64,000 bases of DNA, taken from Coraliomargarita sp965656715. GTDB lineage: Bacteria; Verrucomicrobiota; Verrucomicrobiia; Opitutales; Coraliomargaritaceae. The notes beneath the pieces are model-generated. The model saw only the letters and a program-made list of their open reading frames with translations, searched no databases and was not told where the DNA came from. The stretch is from assembly GCA_965656715.1 (NCBI GenBank), contig CBFHLR010000012.1, forward strand, positions 23,125-87,124. The letters run 5' to 3'. Of the stretch, positions 26,515-35,400 are shown one piece after another. A program made the position numbers and the translations under genes. Position 1 is the first letter of the stretch, and each line of letters starts with the position of its first letter.

Positions 26515-27162
26515 TTATTTGAATGGCACTGCGGCGAACATACGGACCTTAACAGGCTTGCCGCCCTTGGTTGCTGGTTCGAATCGTGTGCGCTTAATGG
26601 TGTTGATCACAGCTTTGCTCAAAAGATCAGATGGAGACTCTTTAACGTTAATGCTCTCGACGATGCCTTTTTCGCTGACGATATATTCAATGCGAACGAC
26701 ACCCTTAATCTTTTTGGCTTTGGCTGGTTTCTTGAACTCTACTTGAGTCTTCGGCTTGGGTGGCGAGTCCACGTCACCGAGGTCGAAGATTTCGAGTCCT
26801 CCGAGATCCTTTTGACCGACTTCAAAGCTAGGGAGTGCGAAGTCGCCGCCCATGGCTCCGCCAGTGCCTGGTTCCAATGCCATATCGAGCATGTCGAGTG
26901 ACAGTGGTGGCGGTGGTGTGTCTAATTCGGGTGGTGGCTCTTCTTGCTCCGGTTCCGGTGGAGGCGGTGGCTCGTCCGGTGGAGGTGGAGGCGGTGGTGG
27001 TGCCACTGCGATCGCGTCGATTTCCTCAGATGGCTTCGGTGGCGCAGTGAAAATCTGCGAGAGTGCGATGCCGACGAAAATGAGCACACTCATCGCCAAG
27101 CCAAAGAGTGCACCTCCGACGAGTGTGCCTTTGCCTTGGGGTGGTTTGTATACGGATGACAT
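26515..27162 (-). CDS. tonB: TonB energy transducer
   Basis: The 215-residue protein has one N-terminal membrane helix (about 13-37), a long proline-rich spacer (about 52-88) and a C-terminal TonB domain (about 140-215: VVRIEYIVSEKGIVESINV, TIKRTRFEPATKGGKPV). It would couple the proton-driven ExbB/ExbD motor to outer-membrane receptors such as the one at 12640-16050. It lies between exbD and the TPR gene, with repeat-filled gaps on both sides. Confidence 0.94.
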   Translation of the reverse strand: MSSVYKPPQGKGTLVGGALFGLAMSVLIFVGIALSQIFTAPPKPSEEIDAIAVAPPPPPPPPDEPPPPPEPEQEEPPPELDTPPPPLSLDMLDMALEPGTGGAMGGDFALPSFEVGQKDLGGLEIFDLGDVDSPPKPKTQVEFKKPAKAKKIKGVVRIEYIVSEKGIVESINVKESPSDLLSKAVINTIKRTRFEPATKGGKPVKVRMFAAVPFK

Positions 27163-27170
27163 CTACTAAA

Positions 27171-27213
27171 GTGGGAAAGTTATAAGTGGGAATGTGAGAA
27201 GGTGTGAGAACGG
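27171..27213. repeat. 16-nt-period GTGGGAAAGT repeat before tonB
   Basis: Units GTGGGAAAGTTATAA, GTGGGAATGTGAGAAG and GTGTGAGAACGG follow each other. A TTACTTTTTACTTTGC stretch next to them can pair loosely with the units. On the mRNA this is a G-poor leader upstream of the tonB ATG. Confidence 0.65.
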
Positions 27214-27264
27214 TTACTTTTTACTTTGCTACATTCGCACCTTCATACGCTCGCCTTAGCGAGT

Positions 27265-27663
<399 letters not shown>

Positions 27664-27670
27664 TTTACGA

Positions 27671-27708
27671 AAGGTGTGAAAGTGAAATGTATGAAAGTGG
27701 GAAGGTGA
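27671..27708. repeat. 16-nt-period repeat before exbD
   Basis: Units GTGTGAAAGTGAAAT and GTATGAAAGTGGGAAG are followed by GTGATTAA. The unit phase matches the copies at 26481, 27171 and 59061. Confidence 0.65.
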
Positions 27709-28290
27709 TTAATCGAGGTTCAGCTTGGTGAGGCTGAGGGATTCGATACGAGCGAGTGCGGCTTCGATCGCGTGTTTGCGGCGACGAATGATCAAGGTCA
27801 GGAAGATGCCGGGCAGGGCGATGAAGAGTCCTGTCTGTGTCGTGATCAGTGCTTCGGAAATACCTGCAGCAACCACGTCGACTGTTTCCGCTCCAGCGCT
27901 TGAGGAGAGACCCGCGAAAGTCGCGAGCATACCAATAACGGTTCCGAGTAGGCCCATGAGTGGAGCTGCGGCAACGAGTGTGTTGAGGAAGATTAACTGA
28001 CGCTCGATCTTGTGAAGCATTGCTTGACGCACTTCTTCGAAACGATTGCGCACGTGCTTGGCTGCGCTGACGTTTTCCTGTGTGTAGCGAATGATCTCAC
28101 CGGCGCGGCCCTTGGCTTTGCTTGGGTCGTAGATCCAGCTTAGCCATTCGGTTTCATTGCCGAGTTGCACATTGCCCTTGCGCAGGAATAGCAGCAGCTG
28201 AATGCCCATTGAGTAAATCACCAATGCCAGCAGGGCGAGTGGGATCATGACCCAGCCGCCGCTCACCCAGATGTCTATGAATTTTTGCAT
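27709..28290 (-). CDS. exbB: ExbB/TolQ/MotA-family proton channel subunit (short)
   Basis: The 193-residue protein has three membrane helices (about 12-34, 100-125 and 140-165). It carries the conserved core AAAPLMGLLGTVIGMLATFAGL and ISEALITTQTGLFIALPG. It is the standard-length ExbB that works with ExbD and TonB encoded just downstream. The longer paralogue upstream (28318-29727) has the same core plus a periplasmic coiled coil. Confidence 0.94.
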   Translation of the reverse strand: MQKFIDIWVSGGWVMIPLALLALVIYSMGIQLLLFLRKGNVQLGNETEWLSWIYDPSKAKGRAGEIIRYTQENVSAAKHVRNRFEEVRQAMLHKIERQLIFLNTLVAAAPLMGLLGTVIGMLATFAGLSSSAGAETVDVVAAGISEALITTQTGLFIALPGIFLTLIIRRRKHAIEAALARIESLSLTKLNLD

Positions 28291-28317
28291 GGGATGCTGT
28301 GCTGCAGAATGTGCGGC

Positions 28318-29727
28318 TTACTGATCCTTGTTCTTGGAGCCAACGACACCGTTGATGAAACCAACAGCGGATTGCTCCATGTCGCCGATCTTCTGACGAG
28401 CCATGCGGGAGAGCACGCCGTGAAGAATCAGAGCAGGAATCGCAACGACCAGTCCGAGTGCGGTGGTCACCAGCGCTTCGGAGATACCGGAGGAGAGGCT
28501 CTTCGCGTCACCGGTGCCGAAGATGGTGATCAGCTGGAAAGTCTTGATCATACCTGTCACGGTTCCGAGCAGACCGAGGAGCGGTGCTGCTGCTGCGGTG
28601 AGTGCCATGAATGGCAGGAAGCGTTCAAGCTTCGGGCGAACCGCGAGGATCTTTTCGTAAAGAATTTCTTCAAGCGTGCCGCGCTTTTCGTCGGCGCACT
28701 CAACACCCTTGCGGATGAGGTCACCGCCCGCGCCCGGCATGTCGGAAGCAATCTTGTGTGCTTCGTCTTGCTTGCCGGATTCAAGTGAGCTGAGAACCTT
28801 TTGGATCTGCTCAGGAGCTGCGGTTTTGAAGCTGACGATCTCACCGATCTTGATGAGGCCGAGGATCGCGCAAACTGCACCCAGACCAAGGATCACGTAA
28901 CCGACGATGCCGCCCTGTTGGACACGCTCGCCGAGGCCGATGCTGCCTTGTTCGATCTTGAGTGCTTTGCCAAGTGTGACGTCGGCTGGAAGGTCACCTT
29001 CACCGGTTTCAACGAGTTGACGGATGCCCGCTGCGAACTCAGGGCCAGGCACTGCGACGGCTGCTTCGGCTGCGTTGAGCTTAGTCACTGCAAGGCCAGC
29101 AAGATCGGATTGGCTGGATGCGAAATAGACGTTCGGGCCGAAGGTGGCGAATTTACCTTCGACGATGTCGCCGTTGGGTGCGAGTGCGAGACCTTCGAAC
29201 TGGTAACCACCGACTAGCTTTTCAAGACGGTCGAGTGCCACGCCGATGACTTCGACTTGCTTGGAGAAGCGGTCAGCTTGTGTCATGTCGGAGTCTTCCA
29301 GAGCGAGTTTCGCCTCTTTGGTTGCGTCCAAGTAGAGTTGCTGCTCGGAGTAGTCGATGCGTGTTTCGAAGGAGCGAACAAACTCATCGAGCAGGCTCGC
29401 TGCGTAGTCGTTTTGCGCTTTGATGCCGTCCACGCGTTCCTTGAGGCGGAGCAGGCCGCTCTCGGTGTTGTCGCGGAGGCGACGGAGGCGCTTGAGCTCG
29501 GTGTCTTGTTGACGCACTTCGTCTTCAAGCTTGGAGACTTCGCGGATGAGAGGGATCTTTTCCTTCGCGATCTCGGCGCGTGTTGTGCTGAGTTCTTTAA
29601 TCGCCTGGTCGAGGTCAGCTTTGGCTTGTTGCTCGGCTTGGCTGAAGGATTGCGCGGATAGCTGGGCAAATGGCAGAGCAAGTGCGGCAGCGGTGAGCGC
29701 GAGAAGAGATTTTGCTTTAGTTTGCAT
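28318..29727 (-). CDS. long ExbB-like protein with periplasmic coiled coil (TtpC-type)
   Basis: The 469-residue protein has a signal peptide (1-25, QLSAQ), a long charged coiled coil (about 30-125), a small periplasmic domain (about 170-265) and a C-terminal MotA/TolQ/ExbB channel domain. The channel domain has three helices, AAAPLLGLLGTVTGMIKTF and ISEALVTTALGLVVAIP. This architecture is known from TtpC, the extra component of Vibrio TonB2 systems. It follows the DUF3450 gene and precedes exbB-exbD-tonB in one operon, as in those systems. Confidence 0.9.
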   Translation of the reverse strand: MQTKAKSLLALTAAALALPFAQLSAQSFSQAEQQAKADLDQAIKELSTTRAEIAKEKIPLIREVSKLEDEVRQQDTELKRLRRLRDNTESGLLRLKERVDGIKAQNDYAASLLDEFVRSFETRIDYSEQQLYLDATKEAKLALEDSDMTQADRFSKQVEVIGVALDRLEKLVGGYQFEGLALAPNGDIVEGKFATFGPNVYFASSQSDLAGLAVTKLNAAEAAVAVPGPEFAAGIRQLVETGEGDLPADVTLGKALKIEQGSIGLGERVQQGGIVGYVILGLGAVCAILGLIKIGEIVSFKTAAPEQIQKVLSSLESGKQDEAHKIASDMPGAGGDLIRKGVECADEKRGTLEEILYEKILAVRPKLERFLPFMALTAAAAPLLGLLGTVTGMIKTFQLITIFGTGDAKSLSSGISEALVTTALGLVVAIPALILHGVLSRMARQKIGDMEQSAVGFINGVVGSKNKDQ

Positions 29728-29747
29728 GACGATGCGAAAGTTAGGCT

Positions 29748-30503
29748 TTAGTTAATGCGAGCAGGAACTGCGACGAACTCAGGTTCGAGTCCTTCGTAGA
29801 TGTCGATAAGCTTCTTGATTTGTGGTCCGGCACCAGCGATTTCCGGCCAATCCCAGCCTTCTGCACTTGGCACGCCGATACCTGCATAGCTGCCGGAATC
29901 ATCCACATAGTAAGCCATTGCGAGGCCCCAGTAGATGGTGGTGACTTGCACGAGCTTGCCCTCGCTGATTTCGCGGGATTCGCTGGTAATTGTGAGTGTG
30001 GTGTTCCATTTGTCGGTTTGGCTGAGAATACCGACGATGTTTTGCACGCGCTCACCCATGGAGAGTTTGGTGTCTTCCGGATTGTCGGGCAGGCGACGAA
30101 TGAGTGGCTTGAGCTTTTCGACCAGTGGCTCAGGCAGCGTCTTAACGATGGCCTTCATTTGAGTCTCGAGGGCGCCGATTTGGCCAAGCACGATAGCGGA
30201 GCCTGCTTCGAGTTCTTCTTTCTCCTCGGTCAGCTTTGTGCGATCCTCGGTGGCGGCAGTCGCAGTGTCTTCGAGTTCCTTGATCGCGTTGTTGAGGCGC
30301 TCAAGCTCGTTGGTCAGCAGCGTCTCTGTGTCTTTGAGGATAGATTGTTCTAGCTTCCAGTCGCTCTGCTCTTTAGAGATGAGCTGGTTGGTCTCGACCC
30401 ACTGATCGAGCACGTTACGTGTGTTCTCCAGATCGTCCGCGTTGGCAATCTGCGTGAAGGAAGCGGCTCCGAGAGCTAGTCCGAGTAAAAGTTTTGCTTT
30501 CAT
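29748..30503 (-). CDS. DUF3450 periplasmic protein of a TonB2-type system
   Basis: The 251-residue protein has a signal peptide (1-22, ANADD), a coiled coil (about 35-115, LTNELERLNNAIKELEDTAT) and a globular C-terminus (WGLAMAYYVDDSGSYAG). This matches DUF3450 proteins, which are encoded first in TtpC/TonB2-type operons. It probably acts with the long ExbB-like protein in the periplasm. It is the first gene of the operon, so the promoter must lie in 30504-30690. No Shine-Dalgarno precedes the ATG. Confidence 0.85.
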   Translation of the reverse strand: MKAKLLLGLALGAASFTQIANADDLENTRNVLDQWVETNQLISKEQSDWKLEQSILKDTETLLTNELERLNNAIKELEDTATAATEDRTKLTEEKEELEAGSAIVLGQIGALETQMKAIVKTLPEPLVEKLKPLIRRLPDNPEDTKLSMGERVQNIVGILSQTDKWNTTLTITSESREISEGKLVQVTTIYWGLAMAYYVDDSGSYAGIGVPSAEGWDWPEIAGAGPQIKKLIDIYEGLEPEFVAVPARIN

Positions 30504-30690
30504 AAGGTTGAATGAAGGCGACGGAACTAGCAGAAAGGTTTTTGAAATGAAAGAAACGTAAAGTTAAGCTTCGGTGACGAATGTTACGTAAATGTGAAGT
30601 GAATGTGAGCGCTTCGTTTCGGGAATTTGCTATGGCTCGTTTGCTGTCACAATTGAGCGCGCTTTCAGGGGAGTAGATTTTGATTTGTTG

Positions 30691-30772
30691 TGTAGGGGCG
30701 TGTCTTGACGCGCCCGCCTGACTGTGGGCGTTTGCTTTCGATTTGGCGGGCGTGCCAAGGCTCGCCCCTACG
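30691..30772. repeat. REP-like element (full, two-arm) upstream of rnpB
   Basis: The element reads TGTAGGGGCG...CGCGCCCGCC, then a 25-base centre, then GGCGGGCG...CGCCCCTACGG. Outer and inner words form two facing hairpins, as in BIME-type repeats. Confidence 0.8.
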
Positions 30773-30828
30773 GGTTTTGTTGTGTGAAATTCGCGCCTTG
30801 TCTTCTGCAGATGGATCGCGCAGCCTGC

Positions 30829-31230
<402 letters not shown>

Positions 31231-31240
31231 TCATCTTCTT

Positions 31241-31321
31241 TAGGGGCGTGCGTTTCGCGCGCCCGTTCAATGTGTCATGTAGACTTTATTTGTGGCGGGC
31301 GCGTCAAGTCGCGCCCCTACG
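31241..31321. repeat. REP-like element (full, two-arm) downstream of rnpB
   Basis: TAGGGGCGTGCG...GCGCGCCCG, a centre of about 33 bases, then GGCGGGCGCGTC...GCGCCCCTACG. It has the same design as the copy at 30691-30772 and begins about 10 bases after the RNase P RNA 3' end. Confidence 0.8.
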
Positions 31322-31405
31322 TCCTCTACGATAAAGCAGTTGCATCGCGGGGCTGTGGGCGTTTACTGGCGCCTTTCACACTAACTTAACGAGCTTCAAC
31401 ACACT

Positions 31406-32584
31406 ATGATCGTAAAACCCCGTATCCGAGGATTTGTTTGTATTACCGCCCACCCAACTGGCTGTGAGGCCAAAGTTCGTCAGGAGATCGAAGTCGCCAA
31501 GGCGGCAAAGAAGGAGGGCGGGCCGAAGAAGGTTCTCGTGATCGGTGCTTCGACAGGATATGGATTATCGACGCGTATCGCATCGGCCTTTGGCCACGAT
31601 GCCGCTACCTTTGGTGTGTTCTTCGAGCGTCCATCGCTGAAGGGAAAGCCTGCTAGTGCGGGATGGTATAACTCAGTCGCGTTTGAAAAGGCCGCACATG
31701 AAGCGGGCCTGTATGCGAAGAGCATTAACGGTGATGCCTTCTCGAATGAGATCAAGGAGCAGACCATCGCTCAGGTCAAAGAAGACCTAGGCCAGGTCGA
31801 TTTGGTGGTCTACAGCTTGGCGTCTCCGCGTCGCACCGACCCAACGACCGGTGAAACTTATAAGTCCTGCCTGAAGCCAACGGGTGATACCTTCACGAAC
31901 CGCTCGCTGGATACCGATAAGGCTGAGGTGAACGAGGTGACTATCGAGCCTGCTGCGGGTGATGATATTGCGCACACCATTAAGGTGATGGGTGGTGAGG
32001 ACTGGGAGCTTTGGATGAAGGCGCTTTCTGAGGCAGGTGTGCTTGCTCCGGGTGCAAAGTCGGTTGCGTATTCTTACATCGGGCCAGAAGTTACTTGGCC
32101 GGTTTATACAAATGGCACCATCGGTGCTGCGAAGAAGGATGTGGAGCGCGCGGCGGCAGCGATCACTGAAGCATACGACTGCGAAGCGTATGTTTCCGTC
32201 AACAAGGCTGTGGTGACCCAAGCGAGTTCGGCGATTCCAGTCGTGCCATTGTATATCTCGATTTTGTTCAAGCTGATGAAGGCGAAGGGCAATCACGAAG
32301 ACTGCATCGAGCAGTCCGTCCGCTTGCTCAATGAACGTCTCTATGGTGGTGACCTGCAGCTCGATGATGCGGGCCGTATTCGTATCGACGACTGGGAGAT
32401 GCAGGACGACATCCAGGCTGCGGTCGAAGAGATCTGGCCAAAGATCACGACTGAGACTTTGCGTGAGCTTTCTGACTTTGATGGCTATCAGGAGAACTTT
32501 CTCAACCTCTTTGGCTTCGGTCTCAAGGGTGTCGATTACGACGCCGAGGTGGAAGTGGACCTGCCGCTGCCGAGTGCCAACTAG
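31406..32584 (+). CDS. fabV: enoyl-[acyl-carrier-protein] reductase FabV
   Basis: FabV reduces trans-2-enoyl-ACP (or -CoA) with NADH in the last step of fatty-acid elongation. It is the long, triclosan-tolerant type. The 392-residue protein starts MIVKPRIRGFVCITAHP. It contains the nucleotide-binding GASTGYGLSTRIA, the family word SLASPRRTDP and the catalytic Y-x8-K pair (Y234 and K243 in VYTNGTIGAAKK). Length is exactly that of the family. phnA follows after 8 bases. The leader is A/C-rich without a Shine-Dalgarno. Confidence 0.97.
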   Translation: MIVKPRIRGFVCITAHPTGCEAKVRQEIEVAKAAKKEGGPKKVLVIGASTGYGLSTRIASAFGHDAATFGVFFERPSLKGKPASAGWYNSVAFEKAAHEAGLYAKSINGDAFSNEIKEQTIAQVKEDLGQVDLVVYSLASPRRTDPTTGETYKSCLKPTGDTFTNRSLDTDKAEVNEVTIEPAAGDDIAHTIKVMGGEDWELWMKALSEAGVLAPGAKSVAYSYIGPEVTWPVYTNGTIGAAKKDVERAAAAITEAYDCEAYVSVNKAVVTQASSAIPVVPLYISILFKLMKAKGNHEDCIEQSVRLLNERLYGGDLQLDDAGRIRIDDWEMQDDIQAAVEEIWPKITTETLRELSDFDGYQENFLNLFGFGLKGVDYDAEVEVDLPLPSAN

Positions 32585-32592
32585 AGTCTTAG

Positions 32593-33171
32593 ATGAGCCT
32601 AGAGGAGGAGCTTCGTGCACGCAGTAGTTCTGTCTGTGAGCTATGCTCTGCGACCGTTGGTTTGACTGTTTTGGAAGTCTCGCATGCGCCGGACTCCAGT
32701 TCGGATAGTCATGTGATGCTGTGCGCGACCTGTCGCGAACAGGTCGAGGGCGTTAACAAAATCGATGTGCACCACTGGCATTGCCTGAATGAGAGCATGT
32801 GGAGCGAAGTGCCTGCGGTGCAGGTTCTCGCGTGGCGCTTACTATCGAAGTTGAGCTCAAGTGAAGGCTGGGCCAGTGATTTGCTCGATTCGCTCTATCT
32901 TGAAGAAGAGCAGCAACAGTGGGCCGAAGCAGAGGCAACGGCGGAGGCCTCCGCGCTCAAGCATTATGATGCCAACGGCGCACTGCTCCAGCCCGGCGAC
33001 ACGGTAACGCTCATTAAAGATCTCGTCGTGAAAGGCGGGGGCTTTACGGCGAAGCGTGGCACGCCCGTGCGAAATGTGACACTCGTTCATGACAACGCTG
33101 AGCAGTGTGAGGGCCGCGTGAATGGGCAACTCATCGTTATTTTAACCAAATATGTGAAAAAGGCGCACTAG
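32593..33171 (+). CDS. PhnA-type zinc-ribbon domain protein
   Basis: The 192-residue protein has an N-terminal zinc-ribbon-like part with paired cysteines (CELC about 15-18 and CATC about 44-47). A C-terminal PhnA-type beta domain (about 120-190) contains NGALLQPGDTVTLIKDLVVKG and AKRGTPVRNVTL. Despite the old name, PhnA (YjdM) proteins are not proven phosphonate enzymes and their role is unclear. It follows fabV closely and may share its transcript. Confidence 0.85.
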   Translation: MSLEEELRARSSSVCELCSATVGLTVLEVSHAPDSSSDSHVMLCATCREQVEGVNKIDVHHWHCLNESMWSEVPAVQVLAWRLLSKLSSSEGWASDLLDSLYLEEEQQQWAEAEATAEASALKHYDANGALLQPGDTVTLIKDLVVKGGGFTAKRGTPVRNVTLVHDNAEQCEGRVNGQLIVILTKYVKKAH

Positions 33172-33191
33172 CTCCTAAACTAATTAATCCA

Positions 33192-33863
33192 ATGTCTCGT
33201 AAACTACTTCCCATTCTTTGTTCGTTCGCTATTTTATTCTTCGCCGCTTGTGGCTCCAATGAGGAGGCCCGTTCGGCCGCCCAACCCGAAGTGGAAGCGC
33301 CCGTATTGGGTGAGCCGTCTGCGCCTGTTAAAGCGCCCGCCGGTGTGGAGCAAGTGGTGGATGTTCGTATTGTCATGCAAACCTCTAAAGGTGACATTGA
33401 GGGCGTGCTGTATGCGACTAAAACGCCAGTGACTGTGGCGAATTTCCTGAATTTGGCACGACGTGGTTATTATGATGGGCTGACTTTCCACCGCGTAATC
33501 AAGGACTTCATGATTCAAGGGGGCGATCCGCGCGGCAATGGCACTGGCGGGCCAGGTTACAAATTTGAAGATGAGATTCGTCGCACACTGCGCCATGATG
33601 GTCCTGGCGTTTTTTCCATGGCGAACTCGGGCCCGCGCACCAATGGCAGTCAGTTCTTTATTACGCATGTCCAGACGCCGTGGTTGGATAATCGCCACAC
33701 GGTTTTTGGAAAAGTGACTAAAGGACAGCGTGTCGTGAATGCGATCCGTCAGGGTGACGCGATTGAGCGTATTGAGATTTTGGATGCGACGGATGCCTTG
33801 TTTGAGGAACAGGCTGGGCGCATCAATGAGTGGAATGCCCGTCTGGCAGAGCTGGGCTATTAA
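33192..33863 (+). CDS. cyclophilin-type peptidyl-prolyl isomerase, lipoprotein
   Basis: The 223-residue protein has a lipoprotein signal peptide ending in the lipobox FAAC (cysteine at about 18). A short Pro/Ala linker leads to a cyclophilin domain (about 55-205) with GYYDGLTFHRVIKDFMIQGG, FSMANSGPRTNGSQFFITH and DNRHTVFGKV. It would isomerise proline bonds in proteins at the cell envelope. Catalytic FHR and QFF are present. The A-rich leader lacks a Shine-Dalgarno. Confidence 0.95.
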   Translation: MSRKLLPILCSFAILFFAACGSNEEARSAAQPEVEAPVLGEPSAPVKAPAGVEQVVDVRIVMQTSKGDIEGVLYATKTPVTVANFLNLARRGYYDGLTFHRVIKDFMIQGGDPRGNGTGGPGYKFEDEIRRTLRHDGPGVFSMANSGPRTNGSQFFITHVQTPWLDNRHTVFGKVTKGQRVVNAIRQGDAIERIEILDATDALFEEQAGRINEWNARLAELGY

Positions 33864-33933
33864 AATAGAGTTGCCCGTGTCTGCCAAGCGGCTTTCATTT
33901 GGGGCAAACGGAACCTGCCGCACCCTTGCCTGA

Positions 33934-35337
33934 ATGCACCCGGACGAAGAGCCTCAACTGAAAATCTCGAAATTACCCTTTTATGTGGGGGATGGCTTAC
34001 TTGTCGCTACAGCGCTAGCGATTGCGATACTGGGAGATTGGCAGCTTACCGATATGCAGGTCGCGTATTGTGTGGTTGCGGTTGCCTTGGGCGCTGCGCT
34101 CACATGCCTGCCCTTCGTCGTGGAGTATTTCATGCGGGCCAAGGAGCAGTCCGAAGATCGAACTGCCGAGATGGAGCTTCTGAAGAAGCATCTCGCTGAG
34201 ACCAGCAATGCCTTTGAGCAGGTGTCTGCCCGTTTTCGTGATCTTGAGGCACGTTTGTCGGCCAATGGCCAGGCCGATGAGGTCGTGGTTGCCGCGGTGG
34301 ATCAGAAATTGGCGGTCGTCGAGCAACTTCGCGAGCAGGTGCAAGCAGTTCGCTCTGATTTCGAGGGCAAATTGACCGATCTTGAGAAGGCGATTCCTGC
34401 GCCGGTTGAGCTAGTGGATCCCGCGGTGTTGACAGGTCTTGAGCAGTCGGTTGCTGAGCTCCGGGCCAAGTTGGATGTAGCACAGCAGGATCACGTCGAT
34501 TTGGAGCCGCTCATGCTGAGTGTTGAACGCATTCAGACCATGTTGGATCAGCATACCGACCAACTCAATAAGTTGGAATCGATCGATCAAGAGGCGCAAC
34601 CGAAGCGCGTGACACGAGGCCGACCTGCAAAGAAGAGTTTACTCCATCGAGCGATCAATGAAAAGCAGGATGTCTCGGCCAAGGCGGTGAAGCGTATAAT
34701 TCGGGCGAAGAAGCTTTCAAGCGAGAGTGAGAGTGAGTCTGATTTGGCAGCTGAGAAGCAAGGCGAACAGAATGTGACGGTGGAGCCTGTTGCTGAGCTT
34801 GAGGAAACTGAAGAAATACTTGCTCCGGAATCCGTAGTTGAAGAACCGATGCCAGAGCCAGAGCCAGAGCCAGAAGTGGATGTAATGATTGAGGGACTCG
34901 GTGAACTGATGGAGATCGAAGACGATGCGATCGAGGCCGAGCTTGCGAAATCGGAGGCCGAGCCCGAAGCGCAGGAGGCGCCGGCGGCAGCAGATGGTGA
35001 AGGCACGTCTGCAAGCGATTTATTCGGTGAAGCTCCTGCGACTACCGTGAGCCCAAAGCGTAAGTCACGCACTAAGAAAAAGGATGCGGTGCTGACGGTT
35101 AGTATCCTGATTGGAATTGGTAATAAGCCATTCCTGCGTGGCAGTGCTGCAGGCCTCACTTGGGAGCAAGGCATCGAAATGGATTTTCAGGAGATTGGTA
35201 AGTGGCGTTGGGTTGCACCGGAGGACTTGGATGAGCCCATTGAAGTGCAGATTTATCGCAACGACGAGGATCCGGACCTGACAGGTAAATACACTTTGGA
35301 GCCGGGGCAAAAACTCGAACTGAGTCCGAAGTTCTGA
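33934..35337 (+). CDS. membrane-anchored coiled-coil protein with C-terminal carbohydrate-binding-like domain
   Basis: This 467-residue protein has two membrane segments (about 14-33 and 38-58) and a coiled coil (about 65-200). A basic patch (about 225-270) is followed by a very acidic linker rich in Glu/Pro (about 275-355). The C-terminal beta domain (about 385-467, KPFLRGSAAGLTWEQGIEM, KWRWVAPEDLDEPIEVQIY) recalls the Ig-like domains related to starch and glycogen binding; this similarity is my inference. It is not a known enzyme. The hybrid kinase gene follows after 63 bases. Confidence 0.65.
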   Translation: MHPDEEPQLKISKLPFYVGDGLLVATALAIAILGDWQLTDMQVAYCVVAVALGAALTCLPFVVEYFMRAKEQSEDRTAEMELLKKHLAETSNAFEQVSARFRDLEARLSANGQADEVVVAAVDQKLAVVEQLREQVQAVRSDFEGKLTDLEKAIPAPVELVDPAVLTGLEQSVAELRAKLDVAQQDHVDLEPLMLSVERIQTMLDQHTDQLNKLESIDQEAQPKRVTRGRPAKKSLLHRAINEKQDVSAKAVKRIIRAKKLSSESESESDLAAEKQGEQNVTVEPVAELEETEEILAPESVVEEPMPEPEPEPEVDVMIEGLGELMEIEDDAIEAELAKSEAEPEAQEAPAAADGEGTSASDLFGEAPATTVSPKRKSRTKKKDAVLTVSILIGIGNKPFLRGSAAGLTWEQGIEMDFQEIGKWRWVAPEDLDEPIEVQIYRNDEDPDLTGKYTLEPGQKLELSPKF

Positions 35338-35400
35338 TCTTCAAGATTATACATTGCCAGCTGAGCGTTCGCCTGTCTAAAAACTGATCTTCAAACTACC

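Noticed and set aside
26852..27169. Gly/Ser-rich open frame on the plus strand
   Set aside because: It is the reverse of the proline-rich linker of TonB.
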